Below, piece after piece: positions 9,158 through 19,206 of a DNA stretch of 21,859 nt. The notes beneath the pieces are model-generated. The model saw only the letters and a program-made list of their open reading frames with translations, did no database searches and was not told the origin of the DNA. Numbering within the stretch: position 1 is the first letter of the stretch; each line of letters begins with the position of its first letter. The position numbers were made by a program, and so were the translations under genes. The DNA is from Tubiluchus corallicola (taxonomy: Eukaryota > Priapulida > Priapulimorpha > Priapulimorphida > Tubiluchidae), in the NCBI GenBank assembly GCA_030141605.1, contig JAQGDQ010001149.1, positions 37,501-59,359 of the forward strand, in the 5' to 3' direction.

Positions 9158-9846
9158 CACAAGTTTAGTGGAAAAAATTTCGATCTGACGTAATATCAGA
9201 ATTTGTTTCAAATGTTCCTTCCTATTTTTTTCTTTTTTGCCTTAAAGGAAGACAGGATGATTTTTCATATACTACCCCATTGTCAAGTCTGGTAAAAAGT
9301 ATACATTTTAACACGATTACTACTGCAAAAGCGTTTCTGATAATTAAATAATAGATAAAAAAACTTAGTTAATGCTGGGCGAGCACAACTTTTGAAGACA
9401 TCACAAACCAACGTAATTTTCAACAGCAAAAATATTCCACAAGCGTGTTGCACGTGTTTGCGAAAGCGGAAATTGAAGTACAGTGCTATTGTAAAATATA
9501 CAGTGTTTTGTACTAAAACTAGCAAGTTTTAAGATAAAAATTCAAATTTCAAGTTTAGTGCTGTGCTCACACATGAATTGTCGAACGTGTGCAGTTCGTC
9601 ACAAACTAACACATCTGAACTGAAACATATAGCACCTGTTTTTTTGTGTAAATGCGTTTCCGAAATGCAGGCGCTAGTGCCCATCTAACTAGCGAATGGC
9701 GAAATACAAGTAAGAGCGAAGAACTAGTGGCGCAAATGTGAAATTGTGCGTGTGTGCTAATAATTCTTTTGAAAAAAATAGTATGTTTCCTTTCAATGTT
9801 TTAAAGAGTAGATTGTTTGACCTACAGTTTAAGATTGGGTCCGGTT
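9158..9846 (-). repeat. Dispersed repeat, copy 3 (inverted, near full length)
   Basis: The reverse complement matches copy 1 over its whole length, from CACTAAACTTGTG (9170-9158) to AAACCGG (near 9846). The two copies are clearly diverged, with many substitutions and small indels, so the insertions or duplications are not recent. Together, copies 1 and 3 form an inverted pair around 8.4 kb. The plus strand from 9566 retains part of the reading frame seen on the minus strand of copy 1 but is interrupted by indels and stops. Confidence 0.88.
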
Positions 9847-10501
9847 TTGTTTAAACATCTCTGTAGATATGTTAGACACGTCAAGACGTTTGTCTATTTA
9901 AGTAAAATCACTGTCAATAGATGGCGCAAATTCAAATTTAACGTTTAAATTATTTTTTATGCTAATATTTAAAAAATTATTACTTATTGTCACTTAAAAC
10001 CGGTACAAAGTATATGACCTTATGCAAAAAACTTAAATATTTCATTCTTAGAAATATGTTATTATATCTTGGAGAAGAAAAAGCCTAGCAGTCGTGTATT
10101 ATCATGTTACGTCTCAAATTCATTAATAAATATACTAGCAAACTAAATCTCATTATAGCCTCGAGGGGGGCACATTTTTGCTAGTAAACTGACAGTGCTC
10201 TTACAGCTATTACACTTATAAGCAGAATCAATGAAACTCAACTTTGAATCAATCAACCGCCTGTCATGTCTATTTCTGAGGTTTAAAAATCTAGTTGACG
10301 TCTGTTGTGGAATTTTTCGTGCACGTTTTTTTAACACGAGGAAGACGCACACGCCATGCACATGTCCTGGCTTACAGCGGTGCCTATAAACGGTGTTTAT
10401 CAACATTAAGCTCTCCCAGCAAAACACATGCAATAATTGGCAGATGATTTCAAGGGACGTCTGTCTTACACGGGCTGCCGGCATAGGACGAAATTTCACA
10501 C
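9847..10501. other. Non-repetitive sequence, one unrecognised minus-strand frame
   Basis: A minus-strand frame of 131 codons at 10143-10538 is longer than most non-repeat frames here, but it runs into the following degenerate array and shows no motif I know. I do not call it a gene. The rest is AT-rich and featureless. Confidence 0.4.
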
Positions 10502-10697
10502 GCCAGTTGAGTAAGTGGTCAAGTGCAGTTCTGTGCAAGACAGTTGAGTAAACTGGTCAAGAGCAGTTTTGTGGACGGCTGTGCACGGCAGATGAGTAAC
10601 TGCTCAACAGTAGTACTGTGCACAGCAGATGAATAAGAGGTCCAACTGCAGTACTGAGTACGGCATTTGAGTAACTGGTAAACTGCAGTATTCAACA
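10502..10697. repeat. Degenerate minisatellite of about 38 bp, 5 copies
   Basis: Five units begin with variants of CAGTTGAGTAAGTGGTC, CAGATGAGTAACTGCTC or CATTTGAGTAACTGGTA, followed by a GCAGTACTGTGCAC-like half. Lengths range from about 36 to 47 bp and divergence is much greater than in the neighbouring 37-bp array. TGAGTAA is the best conserved core. Confidence 0.8.
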
Positions 10698-10752
10698 GTA
10701 GTTTCTCATGTTTGAGCAGTGCTAACGCTCTGAATTCGAGCACAAAATTACT

Positions 10753-11163
10753 CACTTTAAGGTCTCACCTTACTCATTTCGAGTACTTTGTCACTTTAAG
10801 GTCACCTTACTCATTTCGAGTACTTTGTCGCTTTAGGGGTCACCTTACTCATTTCGAGTACTTTGTCACTTTAAGGTCACCTTATTCATTTCGAGCACTT
10901 TGTCACTTTAAGGTCACCTTATTCATTTCGAGTACTTTGTCACTTTAAGGTCACCTTACTCATTTCGAGTACTTTGTCGCTTTAGGGGTCACCTTATTCA
11001 TTTCGAGCACTTTGTCACTTTAAGGTCACCTTATTCATTTCGAGCACTTTGTCACTTTAAGGTCACCTTATTCATTTCGAGAACTTTGTCACTTTAAGGT
11101 CACCTTACTCATTTCGAGTACTTTGTCACTTTAAGGTCACCTTACTCATTTCGAGTACTTTGT
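10753..11163. repeat. 37-bp minisatellite, 11 copies with a four-unit higher-order pattern
   Basis: Units start at 10753, 10792, 10829, 10867, 10904, 10941, 10978, 11016, 11053, 11090 and 11127. The consensus begins CACTTTAAGGTCACCTTACT and continues CATTTCGAGTACTTTGT. Units 3 and 7 share a 38-bp variant (CGCTTTAGGGGTC), and units 3-6 correspond variant by variant to units 7-10, so a block of about 149 bp was duplicated as a whole. Eight units contain TTAAGGTCA, inside the imperfect palindrome AAGGTCACCTT. Confidence 0.97.
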
Positions 11164-12105
11164 CACATAATATAAGCCTGGACAACAACGTACTCAATCT
11201 AAGCACTAGATTACTCACATTAATTAAGCACAAATTTATTCGATTTGTGCCCCGCTGTTGCTAGTTACTCAGTTTTAACACACAACAGTGAACTCAGCAG
11301 TTCTTATTTCATTCAGCACTCTTATATAGCAATTTATGAGTCCCCAATTTTGGTTGAACGACATTTACTAATTTCCGTTTCTTATGCACTTGCACAGTTT
11401 TCGGTAAATGGGTCTATTAAGAAACAGCCATAACTGTAATAACCGCATTAACCTACTTTATAAGAATCACAGCTGGAAACTGCTGAAAAAAACACGTCTT
11501 ATCGCTCCCGGCTGCAAGACGTGACAGAAAAAAATCCAGAAAAAACTACTCTTTAAGGAAAAGGCAAGCCTTCTGGGAAGTTAAGCTTATTTCAATGTTC
11601 GCGAAAGATGTTAGAAGGATTTAGTAATAAAAGTGTGATTAGCGACTCGTGTAATTAGTAAAATCATTTTACGCTTGGCCGCTCCCATTTTGAATGCCAA
11701 TTCTTCCACCAATGACGTCATTCCTCGGCTGAAAAAAGGCAGCGCACCGTCAATTTCCGTCAAAAGTATAAACATGTGCTTACAAGAAATTACACGGCTA
11801 ATTTTGTGATATTTTTGCATGAACACCAAATAATCTGCAGAAATTTAGAATTAGTTTAAACAGTGCGCGCCTACGGAAAAACACGATGCCGTTACGAAAA
11901 ATCACGAAGTCCACCAATTACGTCATAATTTTCAACTAAATACCACCACGCCTGAAAATTTCTATATAGCGATAGTATAAGTTAAATGTATGTTTTGCAA
12001 ACAGTTTTTTGTTCATTTCTTTGTTGTCTTTTTCCAAGTTTTAGTGAAAATAGTAAAATAAACTCAACATGCTAAGTGAGTTATCTTTTCCTTTAGACAA
12101 AAGTA
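11164..12105. other. Non-repetitive sequence with a repeated CRE-like motif
   Basis: TCCACCAATKACGTCAT occurs twice, at 11705-11721 (with the perfect CRE palindrome TGACGTCA at 11713-11720) and 11910-11926, 205 bp apart in the same orientation. A minus-strand frame at 11611-11829 spans the first one, without a recognisable motif. No retroelement or RNA gene is visible. Confidence 0.45.
11705..11926. promoter_or_regulatory. Pair of CCAAT plus CRE-like sites
   Basis: In both copies CCAAT (11709-11713 and 11914-11918) overlaps the start of the ACGTCA core by one base or abuts it. TGACGTCA is the consensus for ATF/CREB factors and CCAAT is bound by NF-Y; closely placed pairs are common in animal promoters. 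No transcript start or gene can be tied to them here. Confidence 0.25.
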
Positions 12106-12207
<102 letters not shown>

Positions 12208-12674
12208 ACTCTTTTATTAACCTCTTTTTGCAGGTATACAATGAATCATTTCAATCTAATACATCCAATTATTAGAATACAATTATACATAATGACACAG
12301 GTAACAAAAGTACAACTAGATCCAAAAACAAGTCACAGAAAAATACATTATGAATAATTGTAGACAATGGTAAGAACAAGTTGACACACAATACTCAGAT
12401 GTTGTTTGTACATATAATACAAGAAAAATAATTACACAAAATACAACATTCACGTACAAACTATATAAATAATCACAACTAGAATTAGTAGCAACTATGG
12501 TTCAGAAAGTTTACCCATATTTATGTTAAACTTACTCTGTATCGTTATAATTATAATAAAATATATAAATTTATTTATCTTACTGTTTTTACACACTGTA
12601 TTTTCTCAGCTAACCCGAATAATTAAAACTACATTAGATTTTAGTAAATAATATCTTTCACCACTTGTATAAAT

Positions 12675-12893
12675 TTATGACAAACTTAATGCGGTTCTTT
12701 TAAAGTAAATCTCTCTTAATTCCCGGTTGGGCAGAACATCGATGAGATTTTTTCTGGCTTCTTGGCCAACTAAACTACAATTAAAGCGTAGATGGTCAGA
12801 AGTTTGTGCTTCCCCCACTATGACATGCGCATTCATTTGTGGCTGCTTCCAAAAGTGAGAGAAATCATAAGATATTCTCCAAGCTTCTTTGCA
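12675..12893 (-). pseudogene. LINE ORF2 C-terminal remnant (zinc-knuckle region)
   Basis: The frame of about 72 codons contains WRISYDFSHFWKQPQ, then GEAQTSDHLRFNCSLVG, and ends ...KRTALSLS with a stop at 12677-12675. The pattern GxxQTxDHLxFxC is the second half of the conserved CxC...H...C motif found near the C-terminus of many LINE reverse-transcriptase proteins, after the RT domain. The first half, usually CxCG, is altered here to VIVG, and a neighbouring frame reads CAC, so the knuckle is probably broken by mutation. It has no start and is a fossil. Confidence 0.7.
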
Positions 12894-13379
12894 TTATCAC
12901 TCCCCACAGATGCGCATGAACGGCAGCAAAATTAATAAAATAACCATAAACCAAGATTGAAATTTTTAAACTGCTAATCATTTGCAAGAAATCGACCGGT
13001 TTTACGATCGAATTTGCATAATTTAGCTAATTTTGTATAATTAAGTAGCGCTCGGCTGAACAGTGGTTGAAGACAAAAAATACGAGTCTTTGTCTGGCGA
13101 AATTTAAGGACCATAAATGTCCATGCGGGTCCACTTGTTTGATGATTTAAGACCGTGTTATCAGTTCCTGGGATATTTGCTCGAAACAGACGTCATTATG
13201 AATCAGCGGGAAGCAGTGCATTCTGGGACGGGAAGAAGTGTATTTCAGTTCGTATAATTCCACATTTGGTTGTGCGCGCCTTGCAACCCGGTCATAAATC
13301 TGGCAGCACCAACGCAAATTACCCAGAGCCATAAAATGGACAGTTCTCAGGGGGCCACTTTGTGGTTGCTTGCAAACCT
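12894..13379. other. Non-repetitive sequence left of duplicated block A
   Basis: Only short frames occur, with none recognised. GACGTCA (near 13190) is another CRE-like core. The sequence is unique in the window up to the start of block A. Confidence 0.45.
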
Positions 13380-13601
13380 GTGTGCGTGTTTACTATAAGT
13401 ATACAATGAAATACTAACTACCGGACTGAAAGTGTCACAACAATAAATTTCTACGTAGGTCCTTGCACCCAAACAACAAAGGACGTTATTATTGTTATTA
13501 TAATTCTTTAATTTAAAAACTATGTACAAAATACATTCCCTGTATTTGTAGGGATATGTTTAACATTTCTGAAAGCATTTACTACGTAGTAAGCATATTA
13601 A

Positions 13602-13613
13602 CACACACACGCA

Positions 13614-13645
<32 letters not shown>

Positions 13646-13673
13646 AACACACCTACACACACACACACGCACA

Positions 13674-13742
<69 letters not shown>
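13602..13742. repeat. (CA)n microsatellite with CGCA and other interruptions, copy A
   Basis: The tract starts with CGCA units, continues with interrupted CA (CAAACACACCTACAC, CACGCACAC, ACATACAC) and ends in a long pure CA run. The same interruptions occur in copy C, which is four bases shorter overall in this part. Confidence 0.97.
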
Positions 13743-13747
<5 letters not shown>

Positions 13748-14002
13748 ATTTAAAATCTGACGCATAAGACACAATGAACAACAACCATCATACACAATAG
13801 ACATAGTTACAAATTATAATCCATCACAACATACATACATAATAAAACATAACGAACATATTTTAATACATAGTAATAAAAATCTACACGCATTACACAC
13901 AACGAAAAACAGCGAGTACAATTATAATAAACATAATTACCAATTCTAGTGCAACACATAATCATAAATAAAAACAAAACAGCATATAGAAAAAGTAAAC
14001 AC

Positions 14003-14225
14003 CTGCTCCAAATAGAATTCTGTCCAAGAATTCTACTGCCTCGGCAAATTTTTGTCGCCTCAACTGTCCGTTGGACTGCTAGACGCCTCGGATCGAAGCC
14101 AGCGTACACAAAGCCATCCTTGAATCCACACACCCAAGCACAGACAATCCTGTTATGTGTAAAATGAAGCTTGAGTACTGACAAATCAATTCTATTAGCA
14201 GAGATGAAATTGATGTCTGACCCAG
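14003..14225 (-). CDS. Candidate internal exon of unknown gene, copy A
   Basis: On the minus strand, a pyrimidine-rich tract ending in TTTGCTTTCCAG is a strong 3' splice acceptor, and GGAGCAG|GTGTTTAC is a plausible donor 223 nt later. One frame stays open across the segment (73 complete codons with a split codon at each end). It reads GSDINFISANRIDLS..., then VCAWVCGFKDGFVYAGFDP, then ...GQNSIWSR. Three cysteines occur in the middle (RIVCAWVCG and KICRG). GATTAAC upstream could serve as a branch site. I know no family with this pattern. The longer 151-codon frame at 14262-13807 includes the acceptor tract and the AT-rich flank and is less likely to be a protein. No flanking exons are identified. 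Confidence 0.33.
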
Positions 14226-14612
14226 CTGGAAAGCAAATGAATTGAAAGCAAGAAAAGACCACTGCTGTTATAGTCTAGGCATGCGACGTTAATCAACTCA
14301 ATCAACCGTGACAAGTTAAACGTCTTTTATTGACGGGCAGACAGACAGACAAACGGACGGACAGCATTTGAATGCCAACACAAAATGACAAACTGGAAAA
14401 TTTTCTTTAAAAGATGTAATCGTTGTCGCAAATGGCCGTAATCGCCAGCAAAACGAAATGTCTGCTGAAATGTGGTCTTTTTTCCATTAAAGGCCAGAAG
14501 GAGTCAACGCTAGAACGCAAGCAAGACGTTTAATGTTAAACTTTAAAAAGTTCGTTGCTTCGAAATTCATATCAAAACTTATATACACGTGTACAATCCT
14601 ATCGTTAATTAA

Positions 14613-14846
14613 AGAACAAGCAATCTAAAACAAATTAGGACAAATACCCACTATGGAACGAACTCTGTAATCAAACAAGCAATTCTACTTTGGAATTCTC
14701 TACCATTACAGGTTAAACAAATCAAGTCCCTATCAGCATTTAAAACAAAATTAAAATCACTAATATTAACCAGATATGAAATACCATCACACCAGTACGA
14801 CAACATTCACACTAATTCAGAATTTATATATCCACGGCCATATTAA
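14613..14846 (+). pseudogene. LINE ORF2 C-terminal remnant, crossing the duplication breakpoint
   Basis: The frame reads NLKQIRTNTH (14622-14651), then YGTNSVIKQAILLWNSLP, then a segment like VKQIKSLSAFKTKLKSLIL, and ends at a stop at 14844-14846. RTNxxYGxNSxxxxxxxLWNSLPxxVxxxKSLxxFKxxLKxxL is a very common C-terminal signature of invertebrate LINE proteins. An in-frame stop at 14610-14612 limits the open part; upstream codons (HVYNPIVN) may belong to the same protein. The duplicated block ends at 14652, within this frame, so copies B and C carry only its first dozen or so codons. Confidence 0.8.
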
Positions 14847-15075
14847 TTAAATCATAGTTTTTTATTTTTTTGTGCATAGTTGTAAATATGTTTGATTTTA
14901 TTCGTCGTTACTTTCCATTACTGCACAGTAGTTTAGATTGCACTGACGCATTTGCCTTTAGCAGTGTAAGTTTTTGTTAACTAACACTGATTGATCATCT
15001 CTGTAAAGTTTTTACCAGTGATTTTCAATGTATTTTAATGGCAAATAAAGATTATTACGTACATACATACAAACA
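14613..15075 (+). mobile_element. 5'-truncated LINE 3' end
   Basis: After the coding remnant comes a T-rich 3' untranslated region of about 200 nt, an AATAAA signal at 15044-15049 and a short tail of ACGTACATACATACA repeats, ending about 15075. Short tandem tails replacing poly(A) are usual for several LINE clades. The left limit is uncertain because older, unrecognised parts of the element may extend into block A. Confidence 0.75.
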
Positions 15076-15537
15076 GATCATGCGCACTTGACTATCACGA
15101 AGATGAAGGAGACTCAGTAATGTGGATGGTGTTAATGACACGTAAGGTCAGTACTTAACTTAAATTGAATGCTCTTTTAGACTCATGTTCTGAAAAAATT
15201 GTTAGAGCAACAATGAAGTGGAGATGTTTCCACTGCATCGTAACGGCGTTGTGACGTCACGGTGACGTCATAAATGAAGAAGAATGACATTTTTCTCGGA
15301 ATCCTCTGAGCACTTTCTTACCAGTAAATAATACAAACGACTGTTTGGTTCAGTTCAATATGACAGACACCATCTTGGATTTATGCGCCTGTCTCAAAGG
15401 TTTCAAAGGCGATTTTGGCCGATTTTTTGTTGTGGACGCTTGACCACATTCTAATAGAATCTGAGAAGAAAACAACGTCTATTGCAATTTGGTCTGGTAC
15501 CCCTTACTAAACGCTATCTTTGCCTACCTAATACTAA
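15076..15537. other. Sequence between two LINE remnants, with tandem CRE motifs
   Basis: Two perfect TGACGTCA sites, 15252-15259 and 15263-15270, are spaced 11 bp apart, about one helical turn. CCATCTTGG (near 15370) resembles a YY1 site. No coding segment is recognised. Confidence 0.45.
15252..15270. promoter_or_regulatory. Tandem perfect CRE palindromes, one helical turn apart
   Basis: TGACGTCA CGG TGACGTCA. The 8-bp palindrome is the ATF/CREB consensus, and two in phase would place factors on the same face of the helix. No gene start is evident downstream, and the nearest coding sequence is a decayed LINE. The function is inferred from the motif alone. Confidence 0.3.
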
Positions 15538-15874
15538 GATATACCATTAGATATACCAGTCAGTAAATATGACAGATTTATAGAAACAAGTGCGTTGGCT
15601 CTTCTACTTGGAAGAGGTTGCAAATCATTTAAATACAGGATAGGTATAACTGATTCAGATCTGTGTGTTTGCGGTTTGGGCAGTCAAACCCCAGAACATT
15701 TAATTTTTCATTGTCCGTTACCATTGGTGGTTAGACAAGATATGAGTAAATCTCGAACCCAGCTTAGAAAATAATGACATTCGAAACATTTACAGAAAGA
15801 GCGGCACTAATGTAATTAAAATGTATATAGATATTGTAAAAGAACTAACCCAAAATGATCTTATAGTAAATTGA
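15538..15874 (+). pseudogene. LINE ORF2 C-terminal remnant with zinc knuckle, frameshifted
   Basis: The first frame (15538-15774) contains KYDRFIETSALALLLGRG, then TDSDLCVCGLGSQTPEHLIF followed by HCPLPL. This is the classic CxCG...QTxEHLIFxCP knuckle near the C-terminus of R1-, Jockey- and I-like LINE proteins, with all metal-binding residues (C, C, H, C) intact. A frame change near 15761 moves the end of the protein into the next frame, which runs SLENNDIRNIYRKSG... to a stop at 15872-15874. The piece has no RT domain, so it is a truncated, mutated insertion. Confidence 0.82.
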
Positions 15875-16062
15875 TTATACAGTGATTACAAATATTGGGT
15901 ATATATTTAGAACAAGTAAATCGTAATGCAAAATTGTCAGCTTGGTTAGCAAGAAATTTATTTAATGTACATAGTGTATAGACTTATTTAACATTTTTGT
16001 ACTTTTGTGCCCTGCAAATAGAGGGCTTCTTGTATAATTTTCAATAAAGATTTTTAATAATA
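15538..16062 (+). mobile_element. 5'-truncated LINE 3' end
   Basis: Coding remnant, then about 170 nt of 3' untranslated sequence with a small stem (GCCCT at 16009-16013 and AGGGC at 16022-16026), an AATAAA signal at 16043-16048 and a TTTTTAATAATAATTAATAA tail. The order matches the other two LINE ends in the window, but the coding parts are of different sequence, so at least two LINE families are represented. Confidence 0.8.
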
Positions 16063-16636
16063 ATTAATAACACCTAATACTGAAGTTCAAAAGAAACGTA
16101 AGCCCTATGATCGAAAATTACAGGCTTATTTTGATTAATGATGTTTTTACAAGTTCATAACAACAGGCGCGTATGAAAATGAAAATTCATTTTTGAGAAA
16201 CGTCATATTATTCCTCTCCTAACTATTACCAGCTATGAAAGTAAAGTGGGAAAATACAGCGACGGATAAGCGCACATTCGTAAGCCAGTGCACACGTCGG
16301 TAATGCCCGAAACCCGGATTTTCGTCTCCCACAGTCCCGGTCCACGTCTGTGTAACACGTGCCGCGTGGAGACATGAAAGCTTCGATTGAGCTGCATTTG
16401 ACTAATTCACGTCTCCCACAGCGATCTGAAGAACTACCGATATCTATGGAAACTCATCGATTATTGCAAATATCAATTCTGTTATCAAACAGCGCTAAGC
16501 TTCAGGTGTATTTGCTCAACTAATATTTACCTTGTACAAGTTTTTGACGGATATAGTGTGTCTCCGTGGGAGAAACAATGAGAGTTTTGAGACTCCAAAT
16601 GCTCCAAAATGAATACATAACAATACTGTAAACTGC

Positions 16637-16638
<2 letters not shown>
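16063..16638. other. Non-repetitive sequence before the (TC)n tract
   Basis: CGTCTCCCACAG occurs at 16324-16335 and, with ACGTCTCCCACAG, again about 85 bp on; TCTCCGTGGGAGA near 16561 is a small inverted repeat with a related core. These may mark an old small repeat. No coding segment was recognised. Confidence 0.4.
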
Positions 16639-17156
<518 letters not shown>

Positions 17157-17755
17157 CGTAGAAATAAAAGCAAAGAGAAACAGCTGAGTTGCTAGCCAAG
17201 TGATTCAATGTTTTCTTCCAGTAGCATTTTTCGTGCAGAGCTTATAACTTATACACATTATGACGGCGTAATGAATCAGTCAGCAACAAAAGAAGCCAGT
17301 TGAATATAAGAAACGCTAGCAGTAATCAGAGCGAAAGAAGCCTTTATCTGTAAAACAACAAGATAAGAAATCAGCGATGAAGCCAAGCCATTCAACCGGA
17401 CATAATATGATGATCAACTCTCAACCGAGTGTCATTAGTTTATTAAGCAGTAACGGAGACTAGATACTGGACCAGAGTACATGTATCAGTCACACATTAG
17501 CCCATTGACTGCCAGGATACGCTTACGCGGTTTTCATAATTAATAGAAAACGTCAAAAATTGAAGATTGCGTGCCTAGGAGGTTGATCAAAGTAAAATGG
17601 CGGCAGACTTTGTGTTCCACAGCCTCCCGGTAGGCAAGTGGTCTAGTCATCAGCAATAACGAGGCACTCAAGCTTTTGTCTGAGTGGTGATTGAGAGCAT
17701 AAAGCATAGCTGCATAGTGTACCATTATAACAAGGTGCTCATTACCTGACACTTG
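17157..17755. other. Non-repetitive sequence, nothing recognised
   Basis: AAAATGGCGGC (17594-17604) is a YY1-like motif similar to that at 4151. No coding remnant or array is visible. Confidence 0.45.
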
Positions 17756-18145
17756 AAAAAAGGTGCGGGAAAAAAGCCAGAGGTTAAAAAAGGTGCAAGA
17801 AAAACACCAGAGGTAAGAAAAACGTATAGAAAAAAACAGAGGTAAAAAGGGTATAGGAAAAAAGTCAGATGTAAAAAAAGGTGCAGGTAAAAAAAGCCAG
17901 GGGTGAAAAAAGGTATAGGAAAAAAGCCAGAGGTGAAAAGGTATAGGAAGAAAAGCAGAGGTAAAAAAGGTATAGGGAAAAAGCCAGAGGTAAAAAGGTA
18001 TAGGAAGAAAAGCAGAGGTAAAAAAGGTATAGGGAAAAAGCCAGAGGTAAAAAGGTATAGGACGAAAGCAGAGGTAAAAAAGGTATAGGAAGAAAAGCAG
18101 AGGTAAAAAAAGGTATAGGAAAAAAAGCAGAGGTAAAAAAGGTAC
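17756..18145. repeat. 28-31-bp purine-rich minisatellite, about 13 copies
   Basis: Units follow AGGTATAGGAAGAAAAGCAG then AGGTAAAAA, varying in length by A-run slippage. Early units are more diverged (AGGTGCGGGAAAAAAGCCAG) than later ones. Between about 17940 and 18055 two unit types alternate (AGGTATAGGAAGAAAAGCAG and AGGTATAGGGAAAAAGCCAG), giving a 57-bp dimer repeated twice. The 142-codon hydrophobic minus-strand frame across it follows from the repeat. Confidence 0.95.
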
Positions 18146-19206
18146 TGCGTCATTAAAGCTTGGAGGTGAAACTGGTGACTTAATGTATTAACATAAAAAG
18201 ATTACATATAGTGCTTCTGGGGCAACTGATGTGTTGCAGTTTTAAATTCTCTATATATTTTTATTATATTTTTTACATATTTGTAGCTCTTTTAATAGTG
18301 CAATGGCAAGTAATGTAATATTACATTGTAGTGTTCTTTCATTTTTAGTGTAAATTTTTAAGTTTCTATAGCATTTTCTATGTGCTGAAACAAAATTTAA
18401 TAAAAAATACGTAATTAGGTTTGGACTTGATTAGCATGAAGCGATGCATTAAAATTAACGAACTATGGCAAAAAGGGCAAGTCGTGAGGCGTGCATCCAC
18501 ATCAGTATTTTAAAGGTGTGCAAGACACCTGAAATGCTCAATCGTCAAGGCAGCTCCAGGCATTATCCATGATAAACCTGTACATCTTAGCACCTGTAAT
18601 TACAGTACGATGGTATACCTAGAATCGCCCGACATTTCGTGTGTGGCTATCGTACACCAGCTTAGGTAAAGAGTTAACCAGACATGTTGTTTTCTGGAAC
18701 AACAAGACTCTTTGTACCGCAGACAGCAGTGATCAATGATAAAAAAGATGATGCTACGATGATAGTAATTACAGTTTGGTCCTCTGAGACTGGAGAAGAA
18801 TGGAGTATTTTTATTACCCTCTGTCAAAACATTCGGCGCGTCTGCCATTGGCCAACTGTCAATTCCGGACTTGAGTCTTTTCACTTAGCTGCCAATGTTA
18901 TTACAGGAACCCGGGCAAACAATGGACAGGGCAGAAAGCATTTTAATAACCGCAAAAGCCGCAGTTACCATCTGTTGACTTTAGAAATTACTCGCCGTCA
19001 AAACGAGAGCCACGTCATGAATCAGCTCGGTAATAAAAATTGATATTAAAGACGCAATCGGAAGTGGCTATCGATGACACTCCACTGCTCGCCCAGAGAG
19101 CATCAGTAGAGATGAGACATTATTACACATTAACTTGAGATTGTAATGCGCTGGTAGGCTGCTGCAATACTAGTATTTAGCCAGAGGAAAATTGGCCCAA
19201 CAAAAA
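18146..19206. other. Non-repetitive sequence with one unrecognised 119-codon frame
   Basis: The plus-strand frame at 18684-19043 is the longest unique-sequence frame starting with ATG outside the duplicated block. It has no signal peptide, membrane segment, coiled coil or known motif that I can see, and the minus strand is also open for 94 codons in part of it. I leave it as a low-priority candidate. 18236-18420 is extremely AT-rich with AATAAA near 18399. Confidence 0.35.

Larger units (their letters stand above)
13380..14652 (+). repeat. Duplicated block, copy A (probable original)
   Basis: This block recurs in direct orientation at 20591-21859 (copy C) and, without its first part of about 215 bp and with a shortened CA tract, inverted at 19637-20597 (copy B). 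Translations of the 151-codon and 72-codon frames are identical in all three, and the stretches I compared by eye match base for base except in CA-repeat length. Homology ends at ...CCCACT (14652). In copy A only, the sequence continues in frame into the LINE remnant at 14613-14846, so A holds the undisturbed junction. Confidence 0.97.

Noticed and set aside
10143-10538. 131-codon minus-strand frame
   Set aside because: No motif, no splice or promoter support, and it runs into a degenerate tandem array. Kept only as a note.
10753-11163. CRISPR-like array of 37-bp repeats (also considered for the 41-bp array at 6491-6894)
   Set aside because: Units are head to tail with no spacers between them, and the surroundings are eukaryotic retroelement remnants without cas genes.
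13807-14262. Complete 151-residue protein, also at 20027-20482 and 21014-21469
   Set aside because: The frame starts in a polypyrimidine tract and ends in AT-rich sequence giving many Y, V and C codons. An exon of 223 nt within it explains the conserved part better. Identity between copies reflects recent duplication and not selection.
17725-18153. 142-residue hydrophobic frame that could look like a membrane protein
   Set aside because: It follows from the complement of a purine-rich minisatellite and has no unique domain.
18684-19043. 119-codon plus-strand frame in unique sequence
   Set aside because: Longest such frame, but no recognisable domain and the opposite strand is also partly open. 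Its length is within what chance allows in 22 kb.
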